Positions 34,152 to 42,067 of a DNA stretch of 64,000 nucleotides are shown here, one piece after another (the stretch's first letter is position 1; every line of letters begins with the position of its first letter). The stretch comes from Streptomyces sp. SID12488 (GTDB lineage Bacteria > Actinomycetota > Actinomycetes > Streptomycetales > Streptomycetaceae). The stretch covers positions 1 to 64,000 of the forward strand of contig NZ_JAAGLT010000026.1 in the NCBI RefSeq assembly GCF_010548275.1. Direction: 5' to 3'. The notes beneath the pieces are model-generated. The model had not been told where the DNA came from and did not search any database. It saw nothing but the letters and a program-made list of their open reading frames with translations. Position numbers and translations under genes: made by a program.

Positions 34152-35210
34152 TCACAGGTCGCGGCGCACCAGGAAGCCCAGCAGCGCCCGCAGCTCGTCG
34201 ACCGCCGGCCCCGCCAGCGGCAGGTCGGCCAGGCCGCTTTCGACCGCGGCGAGGTGCCGTCGGGCCTGGGCGAGGGCAGCCGTACGGCCGCCCGCCTCGG
34301 TGACCAGAGCCGCCGCGCGTCGTGCGAGGGCCTCGTCGGGCACGTCGACCGACTCCAGCAGTGCGGCGAGTTGCCGGGCGGCCGGGACCGGCGCGTCGAG
34401 GGCGGCCAGTACCGGGTACGACTTCTTGCGCTCCCGGAGGTCGGCGTGGACGGGCTTGCCGGTGACGGCGGGGTCGCCCCAGATGCCGAGCACGTCGTCG
34501 ACCATCTGGAAGGCGGTCCCGGCATGCCGTCCCACCCGCTCCAGCGCGGCCGTCGTCGCCGGTGGGGCGCCGCCAAGCGCGGCTCCCAGCGAGAGCGCGC
34601 AGCCGAGCAGTGCGCCCGTCTTGCGCTCGGCCATCGTCCGGTACTCCTCGGGCCGCACCCGCTCGGGTCCGGTCCACGGGCGGGCGGCGAACAGCAGGTC
34701 GTCGGCCTGCCCGGACACCACGTCCGTCAGCGCCGCCGACAGCAGCCGTATCCCCGCCGGGCCGCCCGGCGTCCGCGCGAGGGTCTCCACGGCCAGCGCG
34801 AACAGCGCGTCGCCCGCGAGGACGGCCGGCCCGGTGCCGTACGCCTTCCAGACCGTGGCGCGGCGGCGCCGCATCGGGTCGCCGTCCATGATGTCGTCGT
34901 GCAGCAGCGAGAAGGTGTGCACCAACTCGACGGCGACCGCCGCCGCGACCCCGGACCGCCCGGGCGCCCCGGCCGCCTCCGCACCGAGCACGGCCAACGC
35001 CTGGCGTACGCCCTTGCCGCCGGACGCGTCGACGGGTGCACCGCCCACCTCGCACCAGCCGAAGGAGTACGCGGCCATCTCGCCCAGCCAGGGATGCAGC
35101 CGCTCGACAGCCTCGCCGAGCGCCGGACGCACCAGGTCACGGCACCGTTCGAGGAGTCGGGGCACGGACGGTGCCGCCGGTGCCAGGACCTCGGAGGCCG
35201 ACGGCGTCAT
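34152..35210 (-). CDS. Polyprenyl diphosphate synthase (trans-type)
   Basis: A 352-residue all-helical isoprenyl diphosphate synthase. The first Asp-rich motif is DDIMD (residues 105-109) and the second is D238-D239 in FQMVDDVLGIWGD, both needed to bind the Mg-diphosphates of the allylic substrate; 'MRRRRATVWKAYG' is the conserved basic patch. Large residues before DDIMD (HTFSLL) suggest a C15-C20 product, which I cannot fix. The start overlaps the stop of the TPR gene (ATGA), so the two are coupled. No terpene cyclase is beside it. Confidence 0.9.
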   Translation of the reverse strand: MTPSASEVLAPAAPSVPRLLERCRDLVRPALGEAVERLHPWLGEMAAYSFGWCEVGGAPVDASGGKGVRQALAVLGAEAAGAPGRSGVAAAVAVELVHTFSLLHDDIMDGDPMRRRRATVWKAYGTGPAVLAGDALFALAVETLARTPGGPAGIRLLSAALTDVVSGQADDLLFAARPWTGPERVRPEEYRTMAERKTGALLGCALSLGAALGGAPPATTAALERVGRHAGTAFQMVDDVLGIWGDPAVTGKPVHADLRERKKSYPVLAALDAPVPAARQLAALLESVDVPDEALARRAAALVTEAGGRTAALAQARRHLAAVESGLADLPLAGPAVDELRALLGFLVRRDL

Positions 35211-36253
35211 CGCGCGGCCTCCGTGTCCGTGCCGAGGCCGAGTTCGGTCTGTGCCCGCGCCACCATCGCACGGGCGTGCCGCAGCCCGATGCGCTCCAGA
35301 TCGCGGGCCAGTTCGGCCAGTTCGGCGGCCGTCTCCGCACGGTCGCGGCCCAGGCGGGCCAGCGACTTGGCGAGTCCGAGGCGGGAGAGCGCCTCGCCGC
35401 GCGGCTCGCTCATGGCGCGGAACTCCGCCAGGGCCTGGACGTACAGGTCCCGGGCTTCGGCGTAACGCCCGGCGCGGTAGTAGACGTTGCCGCGCATCTT
35501 GTGGTTGTAGGCCAGCGCGCTCGACAGGTTCATCGCTGTGCAGCTCTCCTCCGCCTCCGAGAGCAGGGCGAGGGCACGTTCCGTGTCCCCGTCCCGCACG
35601 GACACGATGTCGGCGAGCCCGCGCAACGCCCAGGCGTGCCCACGCCGGTCGTCGGCCCGCGCGGAGATCTCGGCGGCCTCCTCGAACATGGCGTACGCGC
35701 TGTCGTACGAGCCGGTGTTGCGGTGCATCTGGGCGATGCCCTCCAGCGCCCACACCGTGTGCCGCGCCTCACCGCGCCTGCGCGCCTCGGCGAGCAACTG
35801 CTCGTGCAGTCGGCCGACCGCCTCGTAGTCGCCCTGGATACGGCCTGTCTCGGCCAGCCCCGCGAGCGAGTATCCGCGTACGACGATGTCGCCGCCGCGC
35901 TCGCCGAGTTCGGCCGCGAGCCCCAGCAGCCGCCGGGCCAGCGGGAACGCGCCACGTTGGCGGGCCAGGGTGCCGCCGCTCCACAGCGCCCACGCCATCG
36001 CTCCGGTGTCACCGGCCGCCCGGGCCGCGCGGTAACTCGCCTTCCAGGCCCGGTCGGCGTCGCCCACCTGCCCCAGCCGCCGGTGCGCCTCCGCGACCGC
36101 GAGTCCCGAACGGGCGGCCTCGCCGCGCCGCCCGGCCTGCTCGGCGGCTGCCAACTGCTCGGTGCCCGCGGCGAGTACGTCGACCAGGGAGGAGTTCACC
36201 GAGAGGCTGGTGAGCGCGCCCTGGTACTCCGGGGCGAATGCTTTGCCGTACAT
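35207..36253 (-). CDS. Tetratricopeptide-repeat protein
   Basis: A 348-residue protein composed of about seven TPR-like helix pairs (for example ARSGLAVAEAHRRLGQVGDADRAWKASYRAARAAGD, ALEGIAQMHRNTGSYDSAYAMFEEAAEISARADD, AYNHKMRGNVYYRAGRYAEARDLYVQALAEF). No signal peptide or enzyme domain is present, so it is probably a cytoplasmic scaffold. It is the first gene of a two-gene operon with the polyprenyl synthase, and its promoter region contains a strong palindrome. A partner role for the synthase, such as a complex with a cyclase or a membrane enzyme, is inference. Confidence 0.8.
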   Translation of the reverse strand: MYGKAFAPEYQGALTSLSVNSSLVDVLAAGTEQLAAAEQAGRRGEAARSGLAVAEAHRRLGQVGDADRAWKASYRAARAAGDTGAMAWALWSGGTLARQRGAFPLARRLLGLAAELGERGGDIVVRGYSLAGLAETGRIQGDYEAVGRLHEQLLAEARRRGEARHTVWALEGIAQMHRNTGSYDSAYAMFEEAAEISARADDRRGHAWALRGLADIVSVRDGDTERALALLSEAEESCTAMNLSSALAYNHKMRGNVYYRAGRYAEARDLYVQALAEFRAMSEPRGEALSRLGLAKSLARLGRDRAETAAELAELARDLERIGLRHARAMVARAQTELGLGTDTEAAR

Positions 36254-36265
36254 GCAACCCTTTCG

Positions 36266-36284
36266 GTATACGCTCAGCGTATAC
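36266..36284. promoter_or_regulatory. GTATACGC dyad upstream of the TPR/prenyl-synthase operon
   Basis: GTATACGC-TCA-GCGTATAC is a perfect 8-bp inverted repeat with a 3-base centre, starting 13 bp before the TPR start codon. A second, imperfect copy (TATACGC-gat-GTGTATA) overlaps it on the right up to 36297. Two overlapping TATACGC dyads suggest a repressor site at the promoter; no regulator gene is adjacent. Confidence 0.6.
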
Positions 36285-36310
36285 GCGATGTGTATAGTGC
36301 GCCGAAAGTT

Positions 36311-36335
36311 CGCCCCGGCCGGTCGGGCCGGGGCG
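36311..36335. terminator. 10-bp GC hairpin, terminator of the AIM24 gene
   Basis: CGCCCCGGCC (36311-36320) and GGCCGGGGCG (36326-36335) form a perfect stem with loop GGTCG, about 115 bp after the stop of the AIM24 gene on the minus strand and upstream of the TPR operon promoter. Confidence 0.65.
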
Positions 36336-36450
36336 GCACTGTGAAGTCGGCGGTGTCTTTGTTGTTGTCGTCGATCAAGACGTGACGGACGGCGCAGAGG
36401 TTGCCTGTGCGACTCAGATCACGTTCAGGGACGCGAGTTCGCGGTCGGGC

Positions 36451-37128
36451 TCAGTGCTGCTGGGCCTTCTGCGGGGTCACCTCGCTAGGCCGCACGACGA
36501 CGAACCCCTCGCCCTGGAGCATCAGTTGGGCGGCCTCGCCGGAACCGCCGCGGATCATCGAGCCGAAGGACTGCGAACGGTGCAGCGACGTCTGGAGACT
36601 GGCCGTCCAGCCCACCACCGCGTCCGTGTCGACGTACACCGGGTACTGCGGCGACACCGGAATCACCAGCGGATTGCCCTCGCACACCAGCCCGAGCCGC
36701 CCCTGCCCGGTGAAGACGCTGTTGAACAGGCCGCCGCCGCTGATCCCCGCCCCCTTCACCGTCTTGATCTCGTACGTCAGTGACGCGTCGAAGCACAGCA
36801 CGTTGCGGCCGTTGACGGTGAAGACGTCACCCGGGTCGATCTCGACGATGAAACAGTTCTGTGCCTCGTGCGCGAACCATGCCTCGCCCTGTCCGCGCAC
36901 CGCCATCAGAGGCAGCCCCTCACCCGTGACGGCACGCTTCAGCATGCCGCCGACGCCCTGCCCCTTGCGCTCGAACTGGAGGTTGCCGCGGAAGGCGATC
37001 ATCGCGCCCTGCCGGGCGAACATCTCGCCGTTGACCGCGTACTTGATGCACTTGGCGTTCTCGGCGGTCATGCCTGGCGCTGTGGCCGGCTGCACCATGT
37101 ACTCACTGGAAAACAGGTCACCCTTCAT
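36451..37128 (-). CDS. AIM24 family protein
   Basis: A 225-residue protein with the repeated Gly-rich beta structure of the AIM24/TRAP-like fold: 'VNGEMFARQGAMIAFRGNLQFERKGQGVGG', 'GQGEAWFAHEAQNCFIVEIDPGD', 'GRNVLCFDASLTYEI', 'GGGLFNSVFTGQGRLGLVCEGNPLVIP' and 'VGWTASLQTSLHRSQSFGSMIRGGSGEAAQLMLQGEGFVVVRPSE'. These are the family hallmarks. Function in bacteria is unknown; members sit beside TerD or stress genes, and a TerD-CAP protein lies close here. ATG 37128 was chosen because upstream sequence is not family-like; the RBS is weak. Confidence 0.85.
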   Translation of the reverse strand: MKGDLFSSEYMVQPATAPGMTAENAKCIKYAVNGEMFARQGAMIAFRGNLQFERKGQGVGGMLKRAVTGEGLPLMAVRGQGEAWFAHEAQNCFIVEIDPGDVFTVNGRNVLCFDASLTYEIKTVKGAGISGGGLFNSVFTGQGRLGLVCEGNPLVIPVSPQYPVYVDTDAVVGWTASLQTSLHRSQSFGSMIRGGSGEAAQLMLQGEGFVVVRPSEVTPQKAQQH

Positions 37129-37304
37129 GCGGGCATCGTGTCCTGGAGGGTGCGCGTTCCGCCAGGAGAACGCGCGGAAATGACAGAACCCGGCCAAAGG
37201 AGGCCGGAGGGCTCTTTGTGTCCGCACGATCCGGCCGCGGCGGTGCCGGTGACGCTACGTTGTGGGGCAGGGCCAACTACGGTTCCCCACAAGGAGGTTG
37301 CCCG

Positions 37305-38120
37305 GTGACGCAGGACTCGTCCGCCCCCGGCGCACGGACACCGGAGAAGATCGACACGACGGTGCCGCACTCGGCCCGGATCTGGAACTACTGGCTCGGC
37401 GGCAGGGACAACTACCCGGTCGACCACGAGGCGGGCGACGCCTTCCGGGAGATCTTCCCCGGCATCACCGACCTCGCCGGCGACTCCCGCGCCTTCCTGG
37501 GCCGCACCGTGCGGCAGTTGGCCGGAGACGCCGGGATCCGGCAGTTCCTCGACATCGGCACCGGCCTGCCCACGGCGGACAACACCCACGAGATCGCCCA
37601 GCGGGTGACCCCCGACGCCCGCATCGTCTACGTCGACAACGACCCCCTCGTCCTGACCCACGCCGAGGCCCTGCTCACCAGCTCCCCCGAGGGCGTGACC
37701 GACTACGTCGACGCCGACCTCCACGACCCCGACGCCGTCCTGAGGGAAGCGGCGCGGACCCTGGACCTCGGTCGGCCGGTCGCCCTCACACTGATGCAGG
37801 TCAGCGGGCACATCGCCGACTACGACGAGGCGCGGGCCATCGTCCGCGCGCTGATGGACGCTCTGCCGCCGGGCAGCTTCCTCGCCTTCAACGACAGCGT
37901 GGACACCAACAAGGCCAACGCCGAGGCCACCCGCCTCTACAACGAGAGCGGGGCGGCCCCCTATTGCCTGAGGAGCCCCCGGCAACTCGCCGGATTCTTC
38001 GAGGGTCTGGAGCTGCTGGCCCCCGGTGTCGTCCCCATCACGGACTGGCGCCCCGATCCCGGTACGGCCGCCGCGACCGGCGAGGTGATCGCCCTGGGCG
38101 GCGTCGCCCGCAAGCCGTAG
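37305..38120 (+). CDS. SAM-dependent methyltransferase (Methyltransf_19 type)
   Basis: A 271-residue protein. The N-terminal 'EKIDTTVPHSARIWNYWLGGRDNYPVDHEAGD' is the diagnostic opening of the DUF574/Methyltransf_19 group common in Streptomyces; then 'FLDIGTGLPTADNTHEIAQ' is the SAM-binding motif I, 'VVYVDNDP'-like motif II follows, and 'YVDADLHDPDAVL' is the acidic post-motif. The methyl acceptor is unknown. GTG 37305 has GGAGG upstream; the longer frame lacks family resemblance. Confidence 0.88.
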   Translation: MTQDSSAPGARTPEKIDTTVPHSARIWNYWLGGRDNYPVDHEAGDAFREIFPGITDLAGDSRAFLGRTVRQLAGDAGIRQFLDIGTGLPTADNTHEIAQRVTPDARIVYVDNDPLVLTHAEALLTSSPEGVTDYVDADLHDPDAVLREAARTLDLGRPVALTLMQVSGHIADYDEARAIVRALMDALPPGSFLAFNDSVDTNKANAEATRLYNESGAAPYCLRSPRQLAGFFEGLELLAPGVVPITDWRPDPGTAAATGEVIALGGVARKP

Positions 38121-38128
38121 CGGGCGGG

Positions 38129-38148
38129 GACCGCCGGAAGGGGCGGTC
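38129..38148. terminator. Bidirectional hairpin between convergent genes
   Basis: GACCGCC (38129-38135) pairs with GGCGGTC (38142-38148) around a 6-base loop. It overlaps the stop codon of the TerD-CAP gene and follows the methyltransferase stop by 8 bp, so it could end both transcripts. Confidence 0.55.
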
Positions 38149-39649
38149 AGGCGCCGAAGAGCTGGGTCCAGTACGTGCCCGCCTTGCCGCCGCTCGCGAA
38201 ACCGATACCTATGTGCGTGAACTCCCGCTTGAGGATGTTGGCACGGTGTCCGGGGCTGTTCATCCAGCCCTCCACGACCTCGGCGGTGGAGCGCTGCCCG
38301 CACGCGATGTTCTCGCCGATCGTCCGCCGCGTGGACCCCGCGGCGGCGGCCCGGTCCCACGGCTGGCTGCCGTCGGGCCCGGTGTGCGAGTAGAACGCGC
38401 GGACCACCATGTCCGTACTGTGCGCCTGCGCGGCACGGGTGAGCAGGGCGTCGGTGGCCAGCGGCGGCAGCCCGGCGCGGGCCCGCTCCCGGTTGGTGAG
38501 GTCCGTGACCTCGGCGGCTGTCCGTGCCAGGTCTCCGGGCATGAGGGGCCGGGCCCAGAGGGCGGTCCAGTACGTGTCGCCCGTGCGGGACCCGGTGACG
38601 TACGCCAGGCCGACCTGGGTGAACGCCAGGTCGTGCAGGGTGCGGCGGGCCTGCTCGGTGCGCAGACAGTAGTCGAGGAACTCCTCGGGCGTACGCGGAC
38701 CGGAGACCAGGTGCTCGCCGACGGTCAGATACGTGTACCCGGTGGCAGTGACGCGCTGGTGGACGGAGGTGCCGTCCCGGCTCTCGGTGCCCAGGCGGCC
38801 GGCCGAGGCCATGTCGGCGGCGTGTGCCTGAGCGGCGGCGCAGAGCCGCGCGTCGAGGGAGACGGGCGGCGAACCGGCAGTGGCCCGGGCGGAGTTGACG
38901 AGGGTGAGGAAGCCTTCGGCGGGCCCGACCAGGGACACCGACCCCGAACCCGGCCACGCTCCGGCGGCAGACGCGGCGGCCGGGGACACCGACCCGGCAG
39001 TGCTGGCCGCCTGCGGGGTGCCCGTTGACCGGGACCGGCGCGAAGCCGCCACCTCCGACAGCCGAGAGGCCGCGCCCGACAACCGGGAAGCGGCGTCGGA
39101 CCAGCGTGACGGCGTAGTGAGGGACGGCGAGGTGGACCCTGCCGAGGTCGAAGCCGAGGCCCCGGAGGCGTCGTCCGCGACATCCACCCCGAAGTCCCGG
39201 GCCAGGCCCGCCAGCCCGTCCGCGTACCCCTGGCCCAGCGCGCGCAGCTTCCAGTCCGCGCCCCGCCGGTACAGCTCCGCCAGCAGCAGTACTGTCTCCC
39301 GCTGCGGGCGGGGTGGCGTGAACCGGGCGAGCGGGCGGCCTCCGGGGCCGGTGACGTGGAGTGTGGGCGCGGGCAGCCGGCCCAGCGCCGTACCGGGGTC
39401 GGCGGCGCTGACGACCACCGTCACGCGGGTGGCGCCGGGGCGCAGGCCCGCCGGGTCGACGGTGAGGGTGTCACCGTGCAGCCTGGCTCCCGGTGCCGTC
39501 GGCTGGTTGTAGAACACGAAGTCCGTGTCACCGTCGACCTTGCCGCTGTCGCCCGTCACGAGCGCGCTCACGTCGAAGGGGCCCGGCACCCGGAGTGTGA
39601 GGGTGCCGCCCGGAAGGGGCGTGTTGCCCCCGGGGACCAACTCGCTCAT
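38147..39649 (-). CDS. TerD-CAP-CAP fusion protein
   Basis: A 500-residue protein. Residues 1-150 form a TerD/TerZ-like beta sandwich (LPGGTLTLRVPGPFDVSALVTGDSGKVDGDTDFVFYNQPTAPG, ETVLLLAELYRRGADWKLRALGQGYADGLAGLARDFGV), then a Ser/Ala-rich linker (to about 245), and two CAP/SCP domains (about 248-370 and 375-500), each with the 'LxxxNxxRAxAGxPPL', 'AxAHxxDM', 'GExLxxGxRTxxExxxxW' type signature and an 'xNxGxW'-like end. TerD domains bind calcium in stress responses, CAP domains are secreted in other proteins. No signal peptide is present, an oddity for a CAP protein. Confidence 0.85.
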   Translation of the reverse strand: MSELVPGGNTPLPGGTLTLRVPGPFDVSALVTGDSGKVDGDTDFVFYNQPTAPGARLHGDTLTVDPAGLRPGATRVTVVVSAADPGTALGRLPAPTLHVTGPGGRPLARFTPPRPQRETVLLLAELYRRGADWKLRALGQGYADGLAGLARDFGVDVADDASGASASTSAGSTSPSLTTPSRWSDAASRLSGAASRLSEVAASRRSRSTGTPQAASTAGSVSPAAASAAGAWPGSGSVSLVGPAEGFLTLVNSARATAGSPPVSLDARLCAAAQAHAADMASAGRLGTESRDGTSVHQRVTATGYTYLTVGEHLVSGPRTPEEFLDYCLRTEQARRTLHDLAFTQVGLAYVTGSRTGDTYWTALWARPLMPGDLARTAAEVTDLTNRERARAGLPPLATDALLTRAAQAHSTDMVVRAFYSHTGPDGSQPWDRAAAAGSTRRTIGENIACGQRSTAEVVEGWMNSPGHRANILKREFTHIGIGFASGGKAGTYWTQLFGA

Positions 39650-39721
39650 CGTGCCTGCCCTGGGGTCGTCGTTCGTGCCCCATGGGGCGTTGCCCCTGTA
39701 ACGCCCGGCCAGGGCGCCGCG

Positions 39722-39753
39722 GTTCCCCGGCCGACGACAGCCGACCGGGGAAC
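39722..39753. terminator. Terminator of the alpha-galactosidase gene
   Basis: GTTCCCCGG (39722-39730) pairs with CCGGGGAAC (39745-39753) around a 14-base loop, 8 bp beyond the stop of the minus-strand glycosidase gene. Confidence 0.65.
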
Positions 39754-39760
39754 AGGTCGA

Positions 39761-41890
39761 CTACGCCTCCTGTACGCGCTCCAGGTGCACAGCCGAGCTG
39801 GACCAGTCGCCGGGCGCGAGATCGAGCCGCAACCCGTACTCGCTCAGCACGTTCGCGTGGTGGACGGCACCCGTGCGCGCGTCCCGGTACCGGGCGCCGG
39901 GCGTCAGACCCCGCAGCCGCACCGGAATCCGCGGGAGACCGTGCCGGGGGCCGTACCGGAAGCCCAGCACCAGGGCCTCGGCCGCGCCCTCGCCGACGTA
40001 CTGCACGACCGTCGGCTCCTCCCCGAGAGGCCCCGACAGCCGGTACAGCTCGCCGTGCTGCACCAGATGCCGCACCTTCTTGTACTCGGCGACCAGGGCC
40101 GCGCCCTCCGCGAGCTCCTCCTCGGACCAGCGCGTCAGGTCACCGCCGATGCCGAGCAGCCCGCACATCGCCGCGTGGAAACGGAACCGCAGCGGCACCG
40201 AACGCGCCGTGAGCTGGTTGGGCACGTCGGTCACCCACGCCGACATGGCACGCGCCGGATACACCTGCCCGAAGCCGTGCTGGATCACCAGCCGGTCCAC
40301 GGCGTCCGTGTTGTCGGACGTCCACGCCTGGTCAGTACGGGAGAGGATGCCGAGGTCGACCCGGCCGCCGCCACCGCTGCACGTCTCCACCCGCAGCCCC
40401 GGATGGTCGTCCCGCAGCCGGTCGATGACGCCGTACAGGTTCGCCACGTACCGCGTCCACAGCCGGTCGTTGCCGTCCCGCTGCCCCGGCCAGCCCGACT
40501 CGCCGAAGGCGCGGTTCATGTCCCACTTGAGGAAGTCGACCCCGTGGTCCCCGACCAGCCGGGTCAGCCAGCCGTACGCCCAGTCCGCCACCTCGTCCCG
40601 CGCGAAGTTCAGGACGAGCTGGTTGCGCATCTCGGTGCGGGCCCGGCCGGGAACGTGCAGCACCCAGTCGGGGTGCTCGCGGTACAGGGTGCTGTCGGGA
40701 TTGACCATCTCCGGCTCGACCCAGATCCCGAACCGCATCCCGAGCCGGTGCACGGAGTCGGCCAGCGGCCCGAGACCGTCGGGGAAGCGTTCCGGAGTCG
40801 GTGTCCAGTCGCCCAGCCCCGCGCGGTCGCTGCGCCGCGCCCCGAACCAGCCGTCGTCGACGACATACAGTTCCACCCCGAGCAGGGCGGCCCGCTCGGC
40901 CAGCGCTTTCTGGCTCGCCTCGTCGACGTCGAAGCCGGTGGCCTCCCACGAGTTGTAGAGCACCGGCGCCAACTCCCGTGCCCGGGGCAGCACATGGGTC
41001 GTGGTGTACGTGTGCCAGGCACGGCTCGCAGCCCCGAACCCGCCGTCCGTGCACAGCCCGGCGAACACCGGCGTGGTGAACTCCTCGCCCGGCGCGAGCG
41101 GAACGCTCGTCCCCTCATGGCCCACGCCTCCGGTGAACCCGGCCAGCCCGTCGGGGGTGCGCTGGGCCGTGATGCGCCAACTCCCGCTCCAGGCAAGGGC
41201 CGCGCTCCACACCCGGCCGTGCTCCTCCGTGGCCTCGCCCGCGTCGAGCATCACCCACGGGTTGGCGTGATGGCTGGTGATACCGCGTCGGCTGGTCAGC
41301 ACCGTCTCGCCGAACGGCAGTGTGTCGCGCCGCAGTTGACTCTCGGCCGACCACTGGCCGGTGACATGGCTGAGCCGGTAGTCACGCAGCGGCGGCAGCG
41401 TCCAGGCGGCGGAGTCGGCGCGCAGCAGGTCGACGTGCTCGTCACCTGCGTTGCGCACCACGGTCCGGCGCTCGACGACATCCGTGTCGGCGCGGACCGT
41501 GTAGTGCAGCGCGACGTCGAGGGGATAGACGCGGTCGCGGAACTCCAGCACCAACTCGCTCACCCCGGACGCCGGTTCGAGGATCCGGTGGCCGGTCGGC
41601 ACCCACTCGAAGCCGCGGGAGGAGTCCGCGTACCTCACCTGGAGGGAGGGCGGGCCGTAGCGGGTGCCGCCGTCGACGGGGAGTTCCTCGCCGACCGGGG
41701 GCCGGCCCTCGAAGCTGCTCGTCATGTCCTGCGCCGAGGCTACGAGCGCGCCCGCCTCCGCCAGGGTCAGCCGCGGCCCCCACGCGAGATGACACGGCGC
41801 GCCGGTCTCGTCGATCCGCAGCGCGTACGACGTGCGCGGTGTGGTCAGCAGCCAGACCCCGGTGTCCGGGGAGTGGGAGATCAGCGGCAT
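39761..41890 (-). CDS. Alpha-galactosidase, GH36 family
   Basis: A 709-residue glycoside hydrolase of the GH36 type. N-terminal beta-supersandwich domain (about 1-300), catalytic TIM barrel (about 310-640), C-terminal beta domain. The nucleophile is Asp457 in LKWDMNRAFGE; the acid/base Asp lies in WTSDNTDAVDR; 'CSGGGGRVDLGIL' and 'LYVVDDGWFGARRSDRAGLGDW' are further active-site motifs. It cleaves terminal alpha-1,6-galactose from raffinose-type sugars. No signal peptide, so it acts on imported sugars. It is divergent from a ROK regulator, which probably controls it. Confidence 0.92.
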   Translation of the reverse strand: MPLISHSPDTGVWLLTTPRTSYALRIDETGAPCHLAWGPRLTLAEAGALVASAQDMTSSFEGRPPVGEELPVDGGTRYGPPSLQVRYADSSRGFEWVPTGHRILEPASGVSELVLEFRDRVYPLDVALHYTVRADTDVVERRTVVRNAGDEHVDLLRADSAAWTLPPLRDYRLSHVTGQWSAESQLRRDTLPFGETVLTSRRGITSHHANPWVMLDAGEATEEHGRVWSAALAWSGSWRITAQRTPDGLAGFTGGVGHEGTSVPLAPGEEFTTPVFAGLCTDGGFGAASRAWHTYTTTHVLPRARELAPVLYNSWEATGFDVDEASQKALAERAALLGVELYVVDDGWFGARRSDRAGLGDWTPTPERFPDGLGPLADSVHRLGMRFGIWVEPEMVNPDSTLYREHPDWVLHVPGRARTEMRNQLVLNFARDEVADWAYGWLTRLVGDHGVDFLKWDMNRAFGESGWPGQRDGNDRLWTRYVANLYGVIDRLRDDHPGLRVETCSGGGGRVDLGILSRTDQAWTSDNTDAVDRLVIQHGFGQVYPARAMSAWVTDVPNQLTARSVPLRFRFHAAMCGLLGIGGDLTRWSEEELAEGAALVAEYKKVRHLVQHGELYRLSGPLGEEPTVVQYVGEGAAEALVLGFRYGPRHGLPRIPVRLRGLTPGARYRDARTGAVHHANVLSEYGLRLDLAPGDWSSSAVHLERVQEA

Positions 41891-42031
41891 GGTGCCTCAC
41901 GTTCGTGGAACTGGCGTTGCCCGGCGAAGCGAGCGAGACCATGGATCATGTGTCAACGGGATGCCTGTGTCGGCGTTTCGCAAGTCTAGATGCCCGTGCG
42001 TAGATGGTTCATCTCATCGGTGCTTCTTTCA

Positions 42032-42060
42032 TTGACAGGGGAAAATAAGCGATCTAGGTT
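42032..42060 (+). promoter_or_regulatory. Near-consensus promoter, leaderless ROK gene
   Basis: TTGACA (42032-42037) and TAGGTT (42055-42060) are separated by 17 bp, matching the HrdB consensus. The ROK start codon begins at 42068, the expected transcription start, and no ribosome-binding site is available in between, so the mRNA is probably leaderless. Confidence 0.7.
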
Positions 42061-42067
42061 CCGGGCC

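Noticed and set aside
33393..35465. A 690-codon plus-strand frame across the pseudokinase and prenyl synthase genes
   Set aside because: It is antisense to two clear genes and has no coherent domain.
39356..41989. An 877-codon plus-strand frame opposite the alpha-galactosidase gene
   Set aside because: Antisense shadow of a GH36 gene with its catalytic motifs on the other strand; composition is Arg/Pro/His/Val-rich as expected from high-GC shadows.
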